This document shows, one piece after another, positions 1 to 6,673 of a stretch of 6,673 nt of DNA (position 1 is its first letter; every line of letters begins with the position of its first letter). This DNA comes from an uncultured Brachyspira sp. (GTDB taxonomy: Bacteria; Spirochaetota; Brachyspiria; Brachyspirales; Brachyspiraceae): assembly GCA_934725655.1 (NCBI GenBank), contig CAKVCJ010000103.1:1-6673 (forward strand). Direction: 5' to 3'. The position numbers were made by a program, and so were the translations under genes. The notes beneath the pieces are model-generated. The model saw only the letters and a program-made list of their open reading frames with translations. It was not told the DNA's origin and ran no database searches.

Positions 1-254
1 TGGATAAATCTGATATACTTGAGGGGGATATAGTATCTATAATTAACCTTAGTAATAATAACAGATTTGAAGCTGAGGTTATAAAGGGAATAGCAAATAC
101 TGGTATAATAAGCATAAATGGTAAGTATGTCCATTTAGCTAAGAAAGATGATGTGATAGTGATATTATCTTATGGTAATATATCAGAAGAGCATATAAAA
201 AAACATGTTACTAATATTATTCAAGTAAATATGCATAATATGGTTATAGACTAA
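1..254 (+). CDS. panD: Aspartate 1-decarboxylase (PanD) homologue, 3' part only
   Basis: This is the last 83 codons of a gene that begins before the window; codons are in phase from base 3 and stop at TAA 252-254. PanD is a small cytoplasmic pyruvoyl enzyme that converts L-aspartate to beta-alanine for pantothenate and CoA synthesis. From memory, the visible part aligns without gaps to E. coli PanD from about residue 34: ILEGDIVSIINLSNNNRFE matches ILENEAIDIWNVTNGKRFS, and GIISING matches RIISVNG. The equivalents of Arg54 (bases 63-65) and Asn72 (117-119) are kept. The self-cleavage Gly-Ser site and Lys9 lie outside the window. Oddly, the positions of Thr57 and Tyr58 are Ala and Glu (72-77), and the NGAAA loop reads NGKYV. 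The total length would be near 116 residues, slightly short for the family. It is clearly PanD-like by fold; whether it is an active decarboxylase is uncertain. Confidence 0.75.
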   Translation, partial: DKSDILEGDIVSIINLSNNNRFEAEVIKGIANTGIISINGKYVHLAKKDDVIVILSYGNISEEHIKKHVTNIIQVNMHNMVID

Positions 255-301
255 AAAGAAAGTTTATGGCTTTTATATATAGATATTTAATTTTTGTTTA
301 T

Positions 302-306
302 GGAGA
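302..306 (+). promoter_or_regulatory. Ribosome binding site for the giant activase gene
   Basis: GGAGA lies 6 bases before the ATG at 313 and fixes that start for the 1434-residue reading frame. The rest of the 58-base gap (255-312) is AT-rich. I see no hairpin followed by a T-run and no convincing -35/-10 pair there, so transcription may continue from the panD-like gene. A weak promoter in the TATATATAGATATTTAAT stretch cannot be excluded. Confidence 0.75.
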
Positions 307-312
307 AAATAT

Positions 313-3300
313 ATGAAAATTATTTATAAAGCAGGTATTGATATTGGTTCAACTACCGCAAAAATGGTTGTATATGATAATAAAAACAATATGATATTTA
401 AAACTTATACTAGACACAATGCTGATGTCAAAGAAACATTACTTTCTATATTAAGAGAGTTAGAAAGTAATCATGGAGATATAGAGTTATTAGTATCTAT
501 GACAGGCACTGCTGGTATGGGGATTAGTGAGAAGACAGGGATTAGTTTTGTACAAGAGGTAATAGCTTCTTCAACAGCTATTAGAAAGATTTATCCTTAT
601 GGAAGGACATTGATTGATATAGGCGGAGAGGATGCTAAAATCATAGTATTTGATGACAATTTCAAAGCTGATATAAGGATGAATGGCAACTGTGCTGGCG
701 GAACTGGTGCTTTTATAGACCAAATGGCAACACTTTTAAATGTTCATCCGTCAGAACTTTCAACTTTGGCAGAAGCATCTACATCTATCTATCCAATGGC
801 AAGCAGATGCGGTGTATTTGCTAAAACAGATGTACAAACTCTTATTAGCCGCGACATACCAAAGACTGATATTGCTAAAAGTATATTCCAAGCAGTGGCT
901 GTTCAAACAATTAATACACTTGCCAAAGGTTTTGAAATTAAGCCTAAAATATTATTTACAGGCGGACCTTTAACATTTCTTCCAGAATTAAGAAGAACAT
1001 TTTTAACACTCTTAAATGCTACAGAAGATGATATGTATACAGTTGATCACCCTGAATTAACTGCTGCAATAGGAGCTGCTTTTTCAGAAGATGAAGAGCA
1101 AACAGCAATAAAAATTTCTGATTTTATAAAATTAGTAGAAAATATTTCTTCTGATGTAAAAACAACTAATTCTAAACATAGAGAAGCATTGTTCAGCGGA
1201 CAAGAAGAATATGAAAAATGGGCAGATGAACATAGCAAAGATAAAGTAAAATCTGCTGATGTGGAAACCGTTAATAATAAAAATACTTTCTTGGGTATAG
1301 ACTCTGGTTCTACTACTACAAAAATAGTTATTATTGATGAAGAGGGCAGAGTAGTATTGAGACATTATAGAAACAATAATGGAAACCCAGTGAGTGCTGT
1401 TACAGAAGGACTCACAGAGATTAAAAAAGAATTATCTGAAAAAAACATTAACATAAATATAGCAAGAACTGCCGTTACAGGTTATGGAGAAGATTTAATA
1501 AAAGCTGCTTTCAATATGGACGAGGGTATTGTAGAAACTATGGCTCACTATAGAGGAGCTAAAGCTTTTGATAAAGATGTAAGCTTCATTCTTGATATAG
1601 GCGGACAGGATATGAAGGCTATATTTATTAAAAACGGCATTATAGAAAATATTGAAATAAATGAGGCTTGTTCATCAGGCTGCGGTTCATTTATAGAAAC
1701 GTTTGCACGCGGTATGGGCTATAAAGTAGCTGACTTTGCTAATATTGCATGCGAATCTCAAAGTCCTTGCGATTTGGGAAGCCGCTGTACAGTGTTTATG
1801 AATAGTAAAGTAAAACAATCTTTAAGAGAAGGCTCTTCTGTTGCTGACATTTCTGCAGGTCTTGCTAAGAGTGTTACTTTAAACTGTTTCACTAAAGTAT
1901 TAAAAATTACAGACACTTCTATTTTGGGTGAACATATAGTTGTTCAGGGGGGTACTTTTAAAAATGCTGCGGTGCTTCGCTCTGTAGAGAAATTCTTAAA
2001 CAAAAAAGTTATTCGTCCTGATATATCTGAACTTATGGGGGCTTATGGCTGTGCATTGCTCGCTTTAGATACTTACAAAAAAGAAAAAGAAGATACAACA
2101 TTCATAGGTTTAGATAATTTACAGGAAGCTAATGATTATGAGAGAAAACAGCTTACTTGTAAAGGATGCGAAAACCTCTGTACTGTTACAAGATTAAAAT
2201 TTAAAGATAATAAATCCTTCTATACAGGCAATAAATGTGAAAGAATATTCACTAATAAAGGTTCAAAAGAAAGAAATTACGGAATGGATATTACCCAGAA
2301 AAAACTTTCTTTATTATTTGACAGACCTTTAGCGCCTGCTTCAGAGGATGTAAAAGGGGTTATAGGAATACCTCGCGTACTTAATATGTATCAAAACTTC
2401 CCATTCTGGGCTACTATACTTGTAGAATGCGGATATAGAGTACAATTATCCTCTCCTTCAAGCATGGCTATAGCGGAGAAGGGTTCTGGTACTGTTATGA
2501 GTGATAATATATGTTTCCCTGCTAAAATTGCTAACGGACATATATATGATTTAATAGAATCTAATGTAGATAGAATATTCTATCCTTCTGTTGTTTTAGA
2601 GAAAAAAGAAAATGATAACAGCAATAATAGTTATAATTGTCCTGTTGTTACTGGCTATCCAGATGTAATAGACAGCTCTATAAGCCCATTAACTAAATAC
2701 GGTATAGCTTTTGATACCCCGACAATTTCTTTCTTAAATGAGGATTTACTTTATAAAGGCTGTAAGGCTTATTTTGTAAAAACACTCGGTATAGATAAAA
2801 AAGATTTTGACAGAGCATTTAAATTAGCTTTAAAAGAACAAGAGAGAATAAAAGCAGAATTAAAAGAAGAAGGCAAAAAAATAATAGAGCATGCTAAAGA
2901 AACACAAACGCCGATTATACTTATAGTAAGCAGACCTTATCATATAGACCCATTAATCAATCATAAAATACCAGAAACTATTGCTTCATTTGGTATTAAT
3001 GTGCTTACAGAAGATGGGCTTGATATTGATGAATCTCTTGCAGATGTTCAAGTATTAACACAATGGTCTTATCCTAATAAGATGTTTAAAGCTGTTTTAT
3101 GGGCAGCTAAGCAAAAAGATATAAAACTTGAAGTTGTACAAATTAATAGTTTCGGCTGCGGTCCTGATGCCACTACTTCTGATGAGATAAAATCAATACT
3201 TAATGCTTATGGTAAAAATCCTACTTTGATAAAAGTTGATGAAATTTCAAGCCCAGGAAGCATAAGACTTAGAATACGTTCTATGATAGAAAGTATGAAG

Positions 3301-4617
3301 ATGAAAGGTGATTTTATACCAAAAGAAAAACCAGAAAGAACTGTTATTAAGAGATATGAAAAAAATGATAAGCGTGCAATACTTGTACCTAAATTCGGGC
3401 ATTTCTATGACCCTATGATTTTAACTTTACTTCAAAGAAGCGGATATGATACAATAGCTCTTCCTGAACCTGATGTTGAATCGGTAGAAACTGGTTTAAG
3501 ATATGCTAACCAAGATATATGTTATCCAGCTACAATAATAGTTGGAGATATTGTAAAAGCTGTACAAAGCGGAAAATATGACCCTGATAAAATAGCTGCC
3601 GGCATCACTCAAACAGGCGGACAATGCAGAGCTAGTAATTATGCTTCACTTATTAAAAGAGGTTTAATTAATGCTGGTTATCCTAATGTGCCTGTTATTA
3701 CTGTGGGTTTAACTGTTATTAATGATCAGCCTGGGTTTAAACTTTCTAAGATTGATCTGATGAAAGAAGGTATAGTTGCTATGCCTTATGCTGATGCTAT
3801 ATCTGCAATGTATTATTATACGGCTGTACGTGAGGTTAATAGAGGCGAATCTTTAGCTCTTGCTAATAAATATATAGCTTTACATCCTAAAGATTTTAGC
3901 CTTAATGATACTGATAAATTATTAAAACAGGCTGTTAAAGAGTTTAATGCTATTGAAACTAAAGACTTAGTATTGCCTAAGGCAGGGCTTGTTGGCGAGA
4001 TATATGTAAAATACAACAACTTTGCTAATGGTGATGTTTGTGATTGGCTTATGGCTAAAGGAATAGAGGTTATAGTTCCTCCTGTATTTGATTTCTTTGT
4101 ACAAAAGGTTATAAGTGCTCAGGTTAATAAAGAAACTAATGCTAGAGAGGTGTCTTTACTTGGATATTATGGTTCTAAATTGTCTGAGAAAGTTATAGAT
4201 GCTAGAATAGATTCTATAAACCAAATAATGTCTAAGTTTAAAGGATTTAGACCTGTACACCATATAAGGCAGATTGCAGAAAATGCTGCTAAAGTTACAG
4301 CTATGACAAATCAATTTGGTGAAGCTTGGCTCTTACCTGGTGAGATAGCTACTTTTGCTGAAGAGAATATTAATAATGTGCTTTGTTTGCAGCCTTTTGG
4401 TTGTATTGCTAACCATATTATAGCCCGCGGTATTGAAACTAGGCTTAAAACTATATACCCTAATTTAAATCTTCTTTATTTGGATATGGATGCTGGTGCT
4501 AGCGAAGTTAATACTGTAAATAGATTAGAGTTCTTTGCCCGCTCTGCTAAAGATAGTATGAACTCTATTATGGTTGATGATGATATAAAAGAAGCTGTCG
4601 GAGCGTATCATAAATAA
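313..4617 (+). CDS. Giant acyl-CoA dehydratase activase-related protein: two BadF/HgdC ATPase modules fused to DUF2229 and HgdB-like regions
   Basis: A 1434-residue, probably cytoplasmic iron-sulfur protein with no signal peptide or membrane segment. Module 1 (about 4-260) is an ASKHA-fold activase: phosphate loop GIDIGSTTAK (8-17), DIGGEDAK (102-109), cluster cysteines C127 and C166, and FTGGP (215-219). Module 2 (about 326-588) repeats this: GIDSGSTTTK (328-337), DIGGQDMK (428-435), C453 and C492. Next comes a four-cysteine segment (C616, C619, C623, C642). A DUF2229-like region follows (about 680-900, with C734 in DNICFPAK), then a 2-hydroxyacyl-CoA-dehydratase-like part (to about 1420) with C949, C1070, C1105 and C1364. 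In the family, the activase hydrolyses ATP to push a low-potential electron into an iron-sulfur reductase; here both appear in one chain. Fused proteins of this size are common in anaerobes and annotated only generically. The substrate is unknown: a CoA thioester or a small molecule, as with double-cubane-cluster reductases, are both possible. The frame is intact. Family assignment is firm, function is not. Confidence 0.93.
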   Translation: MKIIYKAGIDIGSTTAKMVVYDNKNNMIFKTYTRHNADVKETLLSILRELESNHGDIELLVSMTGTAGMGISEKTGISFVQEVIASSTAIRKIYPYGRTLIDIGGEDAKIIVFDDNFKADIRMNGNCAGGTGAFIDQMATLLNVHPSELSTLAEASTSIYPMASRCGVFAKTDVQTLISRDIPKTDIAKSIFQAVAVQTINTLAKGFEIKPKILFTGGPLTFLPELRRTFLTLLNATEDDMYTVDHPELTAAIGAAFSEDEEQTAIKISDFIKLVENISSDVKTTNSKHREALFSGQEEYEKWADEHSKDKVKSADVETVNNKNTFLGIDSGSTTTKIVIIDEEGRVVLRHYRNNNGNPVSAVTEGLTEIKKELSEKNININIARTAVTGYGEDLIKAAFNMDEGIVETMAHYRGAKAFDKDVSFILDIGGQDMKAIFIKNGIIENIEINEACSSGCGSFIETFARGMGYKVADFANIACESQSPCDLGSRCTVFMNSKVKQSLREGSSVADISAGLAKSVTLNCFTKVLKITDTSILGEHIVVQGGTFKNAAVLRSVEKFLNKKVIRPDISELMGAYGCALLALDTYKKEKEDTTFIGLDNLQEANDYERKQLTCKGCENLCTVTRLKFKDNKSFYTGNKCERIFTNKGSKERNYGMDITQKKLSLLFDRPLAPASEDVKGVIGIPRVLNMYQNFPFWATILVECGYRVQLSSPSSMAIAEKGSGTVMSDNICFPAKIANGHIYDLIESNVDRIFYPSVVLEKKENDNSNNSYNCPVVTGYPDVIDSSISPLTKYGIAFDTPTISFLNEDLLYKGCKAYFVKTLGIDKKDFDRAFKLALKEQERIKAELKEEGKKIIEHAKETQTPIILIVSRPYHIDPLINHKIPETIASFGINVLTEDGLDIDESLADVQVLTQWSYPNKMFKAVLWAAKQKDIKLEVVQINSFGCGPDATTSDEIKSILNAYGKNPTLIKVDEISSPGSIRLRIRSMIESMKMKGDFIPKEKPERTVIKRYEKNDKRAILVPKFGHFYDPMILTLLQRSGYDTIALPEPDVESVETGLRYANQDICYPATIIVGDIVKAVQSGKYDPDKIAAGITQTGGQCRASNYASLIKRGLINAGYPNVPVITVGLTVINDQPGFKLSKIDLMKEGIVAMPYADAISAMYYYTAVREVNRGESLALANKYIALHPKDFSLNDTDKLLKQAVKEFNAIETKDLVLPKAGLVGEIYVKYNNFANGDVCDWLMAKGIEVIVPPVFDFFVQKVISAQVNKETNAREVSLLGYYGSKLSEKVIDARIDSINQIMSKFKGFRPVHHIRQIAENAAKVTAMTNQFGEAWLLPGEIATFAEENINNVLCLQPFGCIANHIIARGIETRLKTIYPNLNLLYLDMDAGASEVNTVNRLEFFARSAKDSMNSIMVDDDIKEAVGAYHK

Positions 4618-4633
4618 TTTAGTAAAATAAAAA

Positions 4634-4767
4634 TGTAAATATAAAAAGGTTTGCAAATATTGATTTGTAAACCTTTTTTATTTTATAGAATAAAAATGTA
4701 AAATTTTATCTAAATTTCTTAAAAAATAATAAAAAAATTGTAAAAAAATATTATTTTATTGTAAAAT
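4634..4767 (+). repeat. In-phase TGTAAA repeats in the AT-rich spacer upstream of the PepSY-like gene
   Basis: TGTAAA occurs at 4634, 4697, 4739 and 4760. The offsets are 0, 63, 105 and 126, all multiples of 21 bases, or about two helical turns. The last two copies are part of a longer repeat, ATTGTAAAA (4737-4745 and 4758-4766), which ends just before the -35 box at 4771. The first two are part of AATAAAAATGTAAA (4626-4639 and 4689-4702), flanking the terminator. Another TGTAAA at 4666 in the terminator stem is out of phase. These could be protein-binding sites, an AT-rich UP element, or chance in very AT-rich DNA. The rest of 4681-4770 shows nothing else. Confidence 0.3.
4643..4679 (+). terminator. 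Intrinsic terminator after the giant activase gene
   Basis: A 16-bp stem pairs bases 4643-4658 (AAAAAGGTTTGCAAAT) with 4663-4678 (ATTTGTAAACCTTTTT), with one G-T wobble and a 4-base loop, ATTG. It ends in a run of six T. It begins 25 bases after the stop codon, which is typical for a rho-independent terminator. The A-run on the left arm could allow some function on the other strand, but no - strand gene in the window ends here. Confidence 0.9.
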
Positions 4768-4770
4768 AAA

Positions 4771-4799
4771 TTGACATTAGCTTAAAATTATACTATAAT
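4771..4799 (+). promoter_or_regulatory. Consensus sigma70-type promoter of the PepSY-like gene
   Basis: TTGACA at 4771-4776 and TATAAT at 4794-4799 both match the consensus exactly and are separated by the optimal 17 bases. Transcription would begin near 4806, giving a leader of about 40 bases before the ATG at 4848. The DNA just upstream is almost pure A/T and could act as an UP element. The match suggests strong basal transcription of a very small gene, but AT-rich DNA makes TATAAT alone weak evidence; the full -35 and the spacing carry the call. Confidence 0.8.
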
Positions 4800-4847
4800 A
4801 TAACTATAAGATAATTTAATACTATAAATAAAAAAAAGGGGTAATTT

Positions 4848-5090
4848 ATGAAAAAATTATTTTGTTTATTATTTGCTTTTTCTATAATTGGAAGTTCTTC
4901 TCTTTTTGCTGATTGGATTGTTCCTCTTAGTCAAGTTCCAAGAGCTGTAAAAAATGCAGTAAAAAGATATTATCCAAGAGCAAGAATTTGGAAAGTAGAA
5001 ATGGACGATGGTTTGTATCATGTAGAACTTAGTAATGGTGTAGAACTTGAAGTAACAAGAAGAGGAAGAATAGTTGATATAGATTATTGA
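4848..5090 (+). CDS. Small exported PepSY-like (DUF2874-type) protein
   Basis: An 80-residue protein with a clear signal peptide: MKK, a hydrophobic core (about 4-16), and SSSLFA before Asp22, the likely signal peptidase I site. There is no usable lipobox, so the mature 59 residues should be free in the periplasm or outside the cell. The mature part has the PepSY-like pattern: LSQVPRAVKNAVKRYYPRA (27-45, a helix ending in the typical YP-x-A), then beta strands IWKVEMDDGLYHVEL, SNGVELEV and GRIVDIDY. Family members often carry two such repeats; this one has a single copy. It is rich in Arg and Lys. A GGGG ribosome binding site (4838-4841) is 6 bases before the ATG, and the gene has its own promoter and terminator. 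The molecular role of these proteins is not established; regulation or inhibition of partner proteins is suggested by the related PepSY domain. Family call by pattern, moderately sure. Confidence 0.8.
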   Translation: MKKLFCLLFAFSIIGSSSLFADWIVPLSQVPRAVKNAVKRYYPRARIWKVEMDDGLYHVELSNGVELEVTRRGRIVDIDY

Positions 5091-5099
5091 TTTTGTAAT

Positions 5100-5140
5100 A
5101 ATAAGGCTTGCAGAAAATATATTATTTTGCAAGCCTTATT
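5100..5140. terminator. Palindrome between convergent genes, probable bidirectional terminator
   Basis: Bases 5100-5112 (AATAAGGCTTGCA) are the exact reverse complement of 5128-5140, giving a 13-bp stem that can extend inward by a few A-T or G-T pairs around an AT-rich loop. It starts 10 bases after the PepSY-like stop codon and ends 22 bases before the glnN stop codon on the other strand, so it can serve both genes. The arms end in AATAA/TTATT and the flanks are AT-rich, but there is no long uninterrupted T-run, so efficiency may be modest. Confidence 0.75.
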
Positions 5141-5162
5141 TATTAAATCAACATTATATTTT

Positions 5163-6673
5163 TTAAGCTAAACTGTATAACATATCACCGTAAGTTGGAA
5201 GCTTCCAATGTTTTTTAGAAACAGTTCTTTCTAATTCATCAATTATAGGACGCATATCTTCTATACAAGTAAATATTTTATTTCTAAAAAATATACTAGA
5301 CTTTGATACATTCTTTATCTTTTTTGCTTCAGATAAATAATCTTCTAAAGTTCTTAGTTTCTTGTAAAGATTATTAGTTAAATTAGTTAATCTGTCTAAT
5401 AAATCTTTTTCTATATCATATTTTATTTTTAAACTTTTCTTCTTTTCACATATATTAACAAGCTCTTCAGTATAATCTAAAGAAAATGGTATAATATATT
5501 TATTAATCATATCTATTAAAGTAAGTGCTTCAATATTAATTACTTTAGTATATTCTTCTAAGCTTATTTCATATCTTGAAAGAACTTCAGCTTTTGTTAA
5601 AACCTTATGTTTTGTAAACAAATCTATATTTTTTTGAGCTATAAATGTTTCAAGTGCTTCGGGAGTTGTTTTTAAATTGCATAAACCTCTCTTATTAGCT
5701 TCTTTTACCCATTCTTCAGAATAATTATTTCCATTATAAATTATTCTTTTATGTTTTTTAATATTTTCTTTTAATAGCTCATCTAAATCTTTATCGAAAT
5801 CTGAAGATTTTTCTAATATATCAGCAAATTGTGATAATGCTTCAGCTACTATTGTATTTAATACTATATTAGGGCCAGATACTGATAAACTTGAACCCAC
5901 CATTCTAAACTCAAATTTATTTCCAGTAAAAGCAAGAGGAGAAGTTCTATTTCTATCTGTTGCATCTTTTGTAAATCTTGCAAGAGCAGCTACCCCCATT
6001 TCCATTTCAACAGCTTCTCTTTTTTTGTATTTCTTAGAGTTTTCCATAGACTCTATTATTTCAGTAAGTTCATCTCCAAGGAATATTGATATTATAGCAG
6101 GAGGGGCCTCAGCAGCTCCTAAACGATGATCATTACTTGCACTAGCAGTTGTTGCTCTAAGTAAATCCTGATATTCATCAATCGCCTTCATTACAGCTAC
6201 TATAAATAATAAAAACTGCTTATTTTCTGAAGGTGTTTTACCAGGTTCAAATAAATTAAGTCCTGTATCTGTAGCTATAGACCAGTTATTATGTTTTCCG
6301 CTGCCATTAACTCCAGAGAAAGGTTTTTCATGCAAAATACAAGCTAAATTATGCTTTTCTGCTATTACCTTCATAAGCTCCATTGTAATTTGGTTTTGGT
6401 CAGTTGCCATATTAGTTATTGTAAACTCTGGTGCAAGTTCATATTGACCAGGGGCTACTTCATTATGTTCAGTTTTGGCTATAATACCAAGTTTCCAAAG
6501 TTCATTATCTAACTCTTTCATAAACTCTAAAACTCTTGGTTTTATAGCACCAAAATAATGGTCTTCCAACTCTTGACCCTTTGGAGGACAAGCTCCAAAT
6601 AATGTTCTCTTACAATATCTTAAATCTGGTCTTTGTAAATATAAGTCTCTATCTATTAAAAAATATTCTTGTT
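5163..6673 (-). CDS. glnN: Type III glutamine synthetase (GlnN), C-terminal 502 residues
   Basis: Glutamine synthetase makes L-glutamine from glutamate, ammonia and ATP in the cytoplasm. The type III form is a large enzyme of roughly 700 residues, known as dodecamers in Bacteroides and other bacteria. The frame is open from the stop (5163-5165) to the window edge; the first whole codon is 6669-6671, so about 200 N-terminal residues and the promoter are missing. Numbering from that codon, type III signatures are [18 protein letters not shown] (25-42), [13 protein letters not shown] (69-81, with likely metal-binding Glu71 and Glu78), [16 protein letters not shown] (116-131, His127 matching the GS family NGSG-x-H), [14 protein letters not shown] (178-191) and the block from DRNRTSP to NKFEFR (239-256, ending in the Glu-x-Arg of the active site). 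The long helical C-terminal extension ends with the typical PTYGDMLY. All visible catalytic motifs are intact. It is convergent with the PepSY-like gene; regulation cannot be judged here. Confidence 0.97.
   Translation of the reverse strand, partial: QEYFLIDRDLYLQRPDLRYCKRTLFGACPPKGQELEDHYFGAIKPRVLEFMKELDNELWKLGIIAKTEHNEVAPGQYELAPEFTITNMATDQNQITMELMKVIAEKHNLACILHEKPFSGVNGSGKHNNWSIATDTGLNLFEPGKTPSENKQFLLFIVAVMKAIDEYQDLLRATTASASNDHRLGAAEAPPAIISIFLGDELTEIIESMENSKKYKKREAVEMEMGVAALARFTKDATDRNRTSPLAFTGNKFEFRMVGSSLSVSGPNIVLNTIVAEALSQFADILEKSSDFDKDLDELLKENIKKHKRIIYNGNNYSEEWVKEANKRGLCNLKTTPEALETFIAQKNIDLFTKHKVLTKAEVLSRYEISLEEYTKVINIEALTLIDMINKYIIPFSLDYTEELVNICEKKKSLKIKYDIEKDLLDRLTNLTNNLYKKLRTLEDYLSEAKKIKNVSKSSIFFRNKIFTCIEDMRPIIDELERTVSKKHWKLPTYGDMLYSLA

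Noticed and set aside
740..973. A 77-codon + strand frame inside the giant activase gene
   Set aside because: It overlaps conserved activase coding sequence in another frame and has no sign of its own translation signals.
1047..1365. Two overlapping - strand frames (1047-1238 and 1132-1365) inside the giant gene
   Set aside because: They are antisense to the linker and the second ATPase module and are rich in Ser, Phe and Ile, as expected from reversed AT-rich coding DNA.
3816..4019. A 67-codon - strand frame inside the giant gene
   Set aside because: It is antisense to the HgdB-like region, with no family resemblance or start signals.
4792..4827. Three ACTATAA direct repeats (4792, 4803, 4821) around the -10 box
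   Set aside because: Spacing is irregular (11 and 18 bases) and two copies merely resemble -10 boxes in AT-rich DNA; not enough to call an operator.
4863..4865. Cys6 of the PepSY-like protein as a lipoprotein attachment site
   Set aside because: It lies at the beginning of the hydrophobic core, far too early for a lipobox; the SLFA site before Asp22 fits ordinary signal peptidase I cleavage.
4869..5132. An 87-codon - strand frame opposite the PepSY-like gene
   Set aside because: It runs through the intergenic hairpin and has no recognisable protein features, whereas the + strand frame has a promoter, ribosome site, signal peptide and family pattern.
6567..6569. TTG on the - strand as the start of glnN, giving a 468-residue protein
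   Set aside because: The frame stays open upstream to the window edge and the extra 34 codons encode conserved type III glutamine synthetase sequence ([11 protein letters not shown], then [13 protein letters not shown]). The TTG is an internal leucine.
1..6673. Mobile element, CRISPR array, tRNA, rRNA or riboswitch
   Set aside because: No transposase or integrase, no regularly spaced identical long repeats, and no recognisable RNA structures apart from the two terminator-like hairpins.

Overview
The window is AT-rich, uses A/T-ending codons and has long A/T runs between genes. It carries a partial panD-like gene, a giant radical-enzyme activase/reductase gene, a tiny exported PepSY-like gene and a type III glutamine synthetase gene. 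This mix fits a strictly anaerobic, low-GC gut bacterium. A spirochaete of the genus Brachyspira is my best guess; this is inferred from composition and gene content, not from a marker gene.

Layout, left to right. (1) Positions 1-254, + strand: the 3' part of an aspartate 1-decarboxylase (PanD) homologue, with unusual residues at two positions that are functionally important in E. coli PanD. (2) Positions 313-4617, + strand: one 1434-residue protein made of two tandem BadF/HgdC-type ATPase modules, a four-cysteine segment, a DUF2229 region and a 2-hydroxyacyl-CoA-dehydratase-like (HgdB-like) C-terminal region. It ends at a strong intrinsic terminator (4643-4679). (3) Positions 4681-4847: a very AT-rich spacer with a consensus sigma70-type promoter (TTGACA, 17 bp, TATAAT) and in-phase TGTAAA repeats. 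(4) Positions 4848-5090, + strand: an 80-residue exported PepSY-like protein. (5) Positions 5100-5140: a palindrome between convergent genes, probably a shared terminator. (6) Positions 5163-6673, - strand: the C-terminal 502 residues of type III glutamine synthetase (GlnN). Its reading frame stays open to the window edge, so its start lies outside.

How the genes relate. No single pathway joins all of them. The panD-like gene and the giant gene are codirectional, 58 bp apart with no visible terminator between them, so they may be cotranscribed. PanD makes beta-alanine for coenzyme A, and the giant protein belongs to a superfamily that often acts on CoA thioesters, but a functional link is speculative. 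The PepSY-like gene has its own promoter and is insulated by hairpins on both sides. glnN is an independent nitrogen-assimilation gene on the opposite strand. The most interesting items are the giant fused ATP-driven redox protein, whose substrate I cannot name, and the divergent PanD. I saw no mobile element, CRISPR array, tRNA or rRNA.
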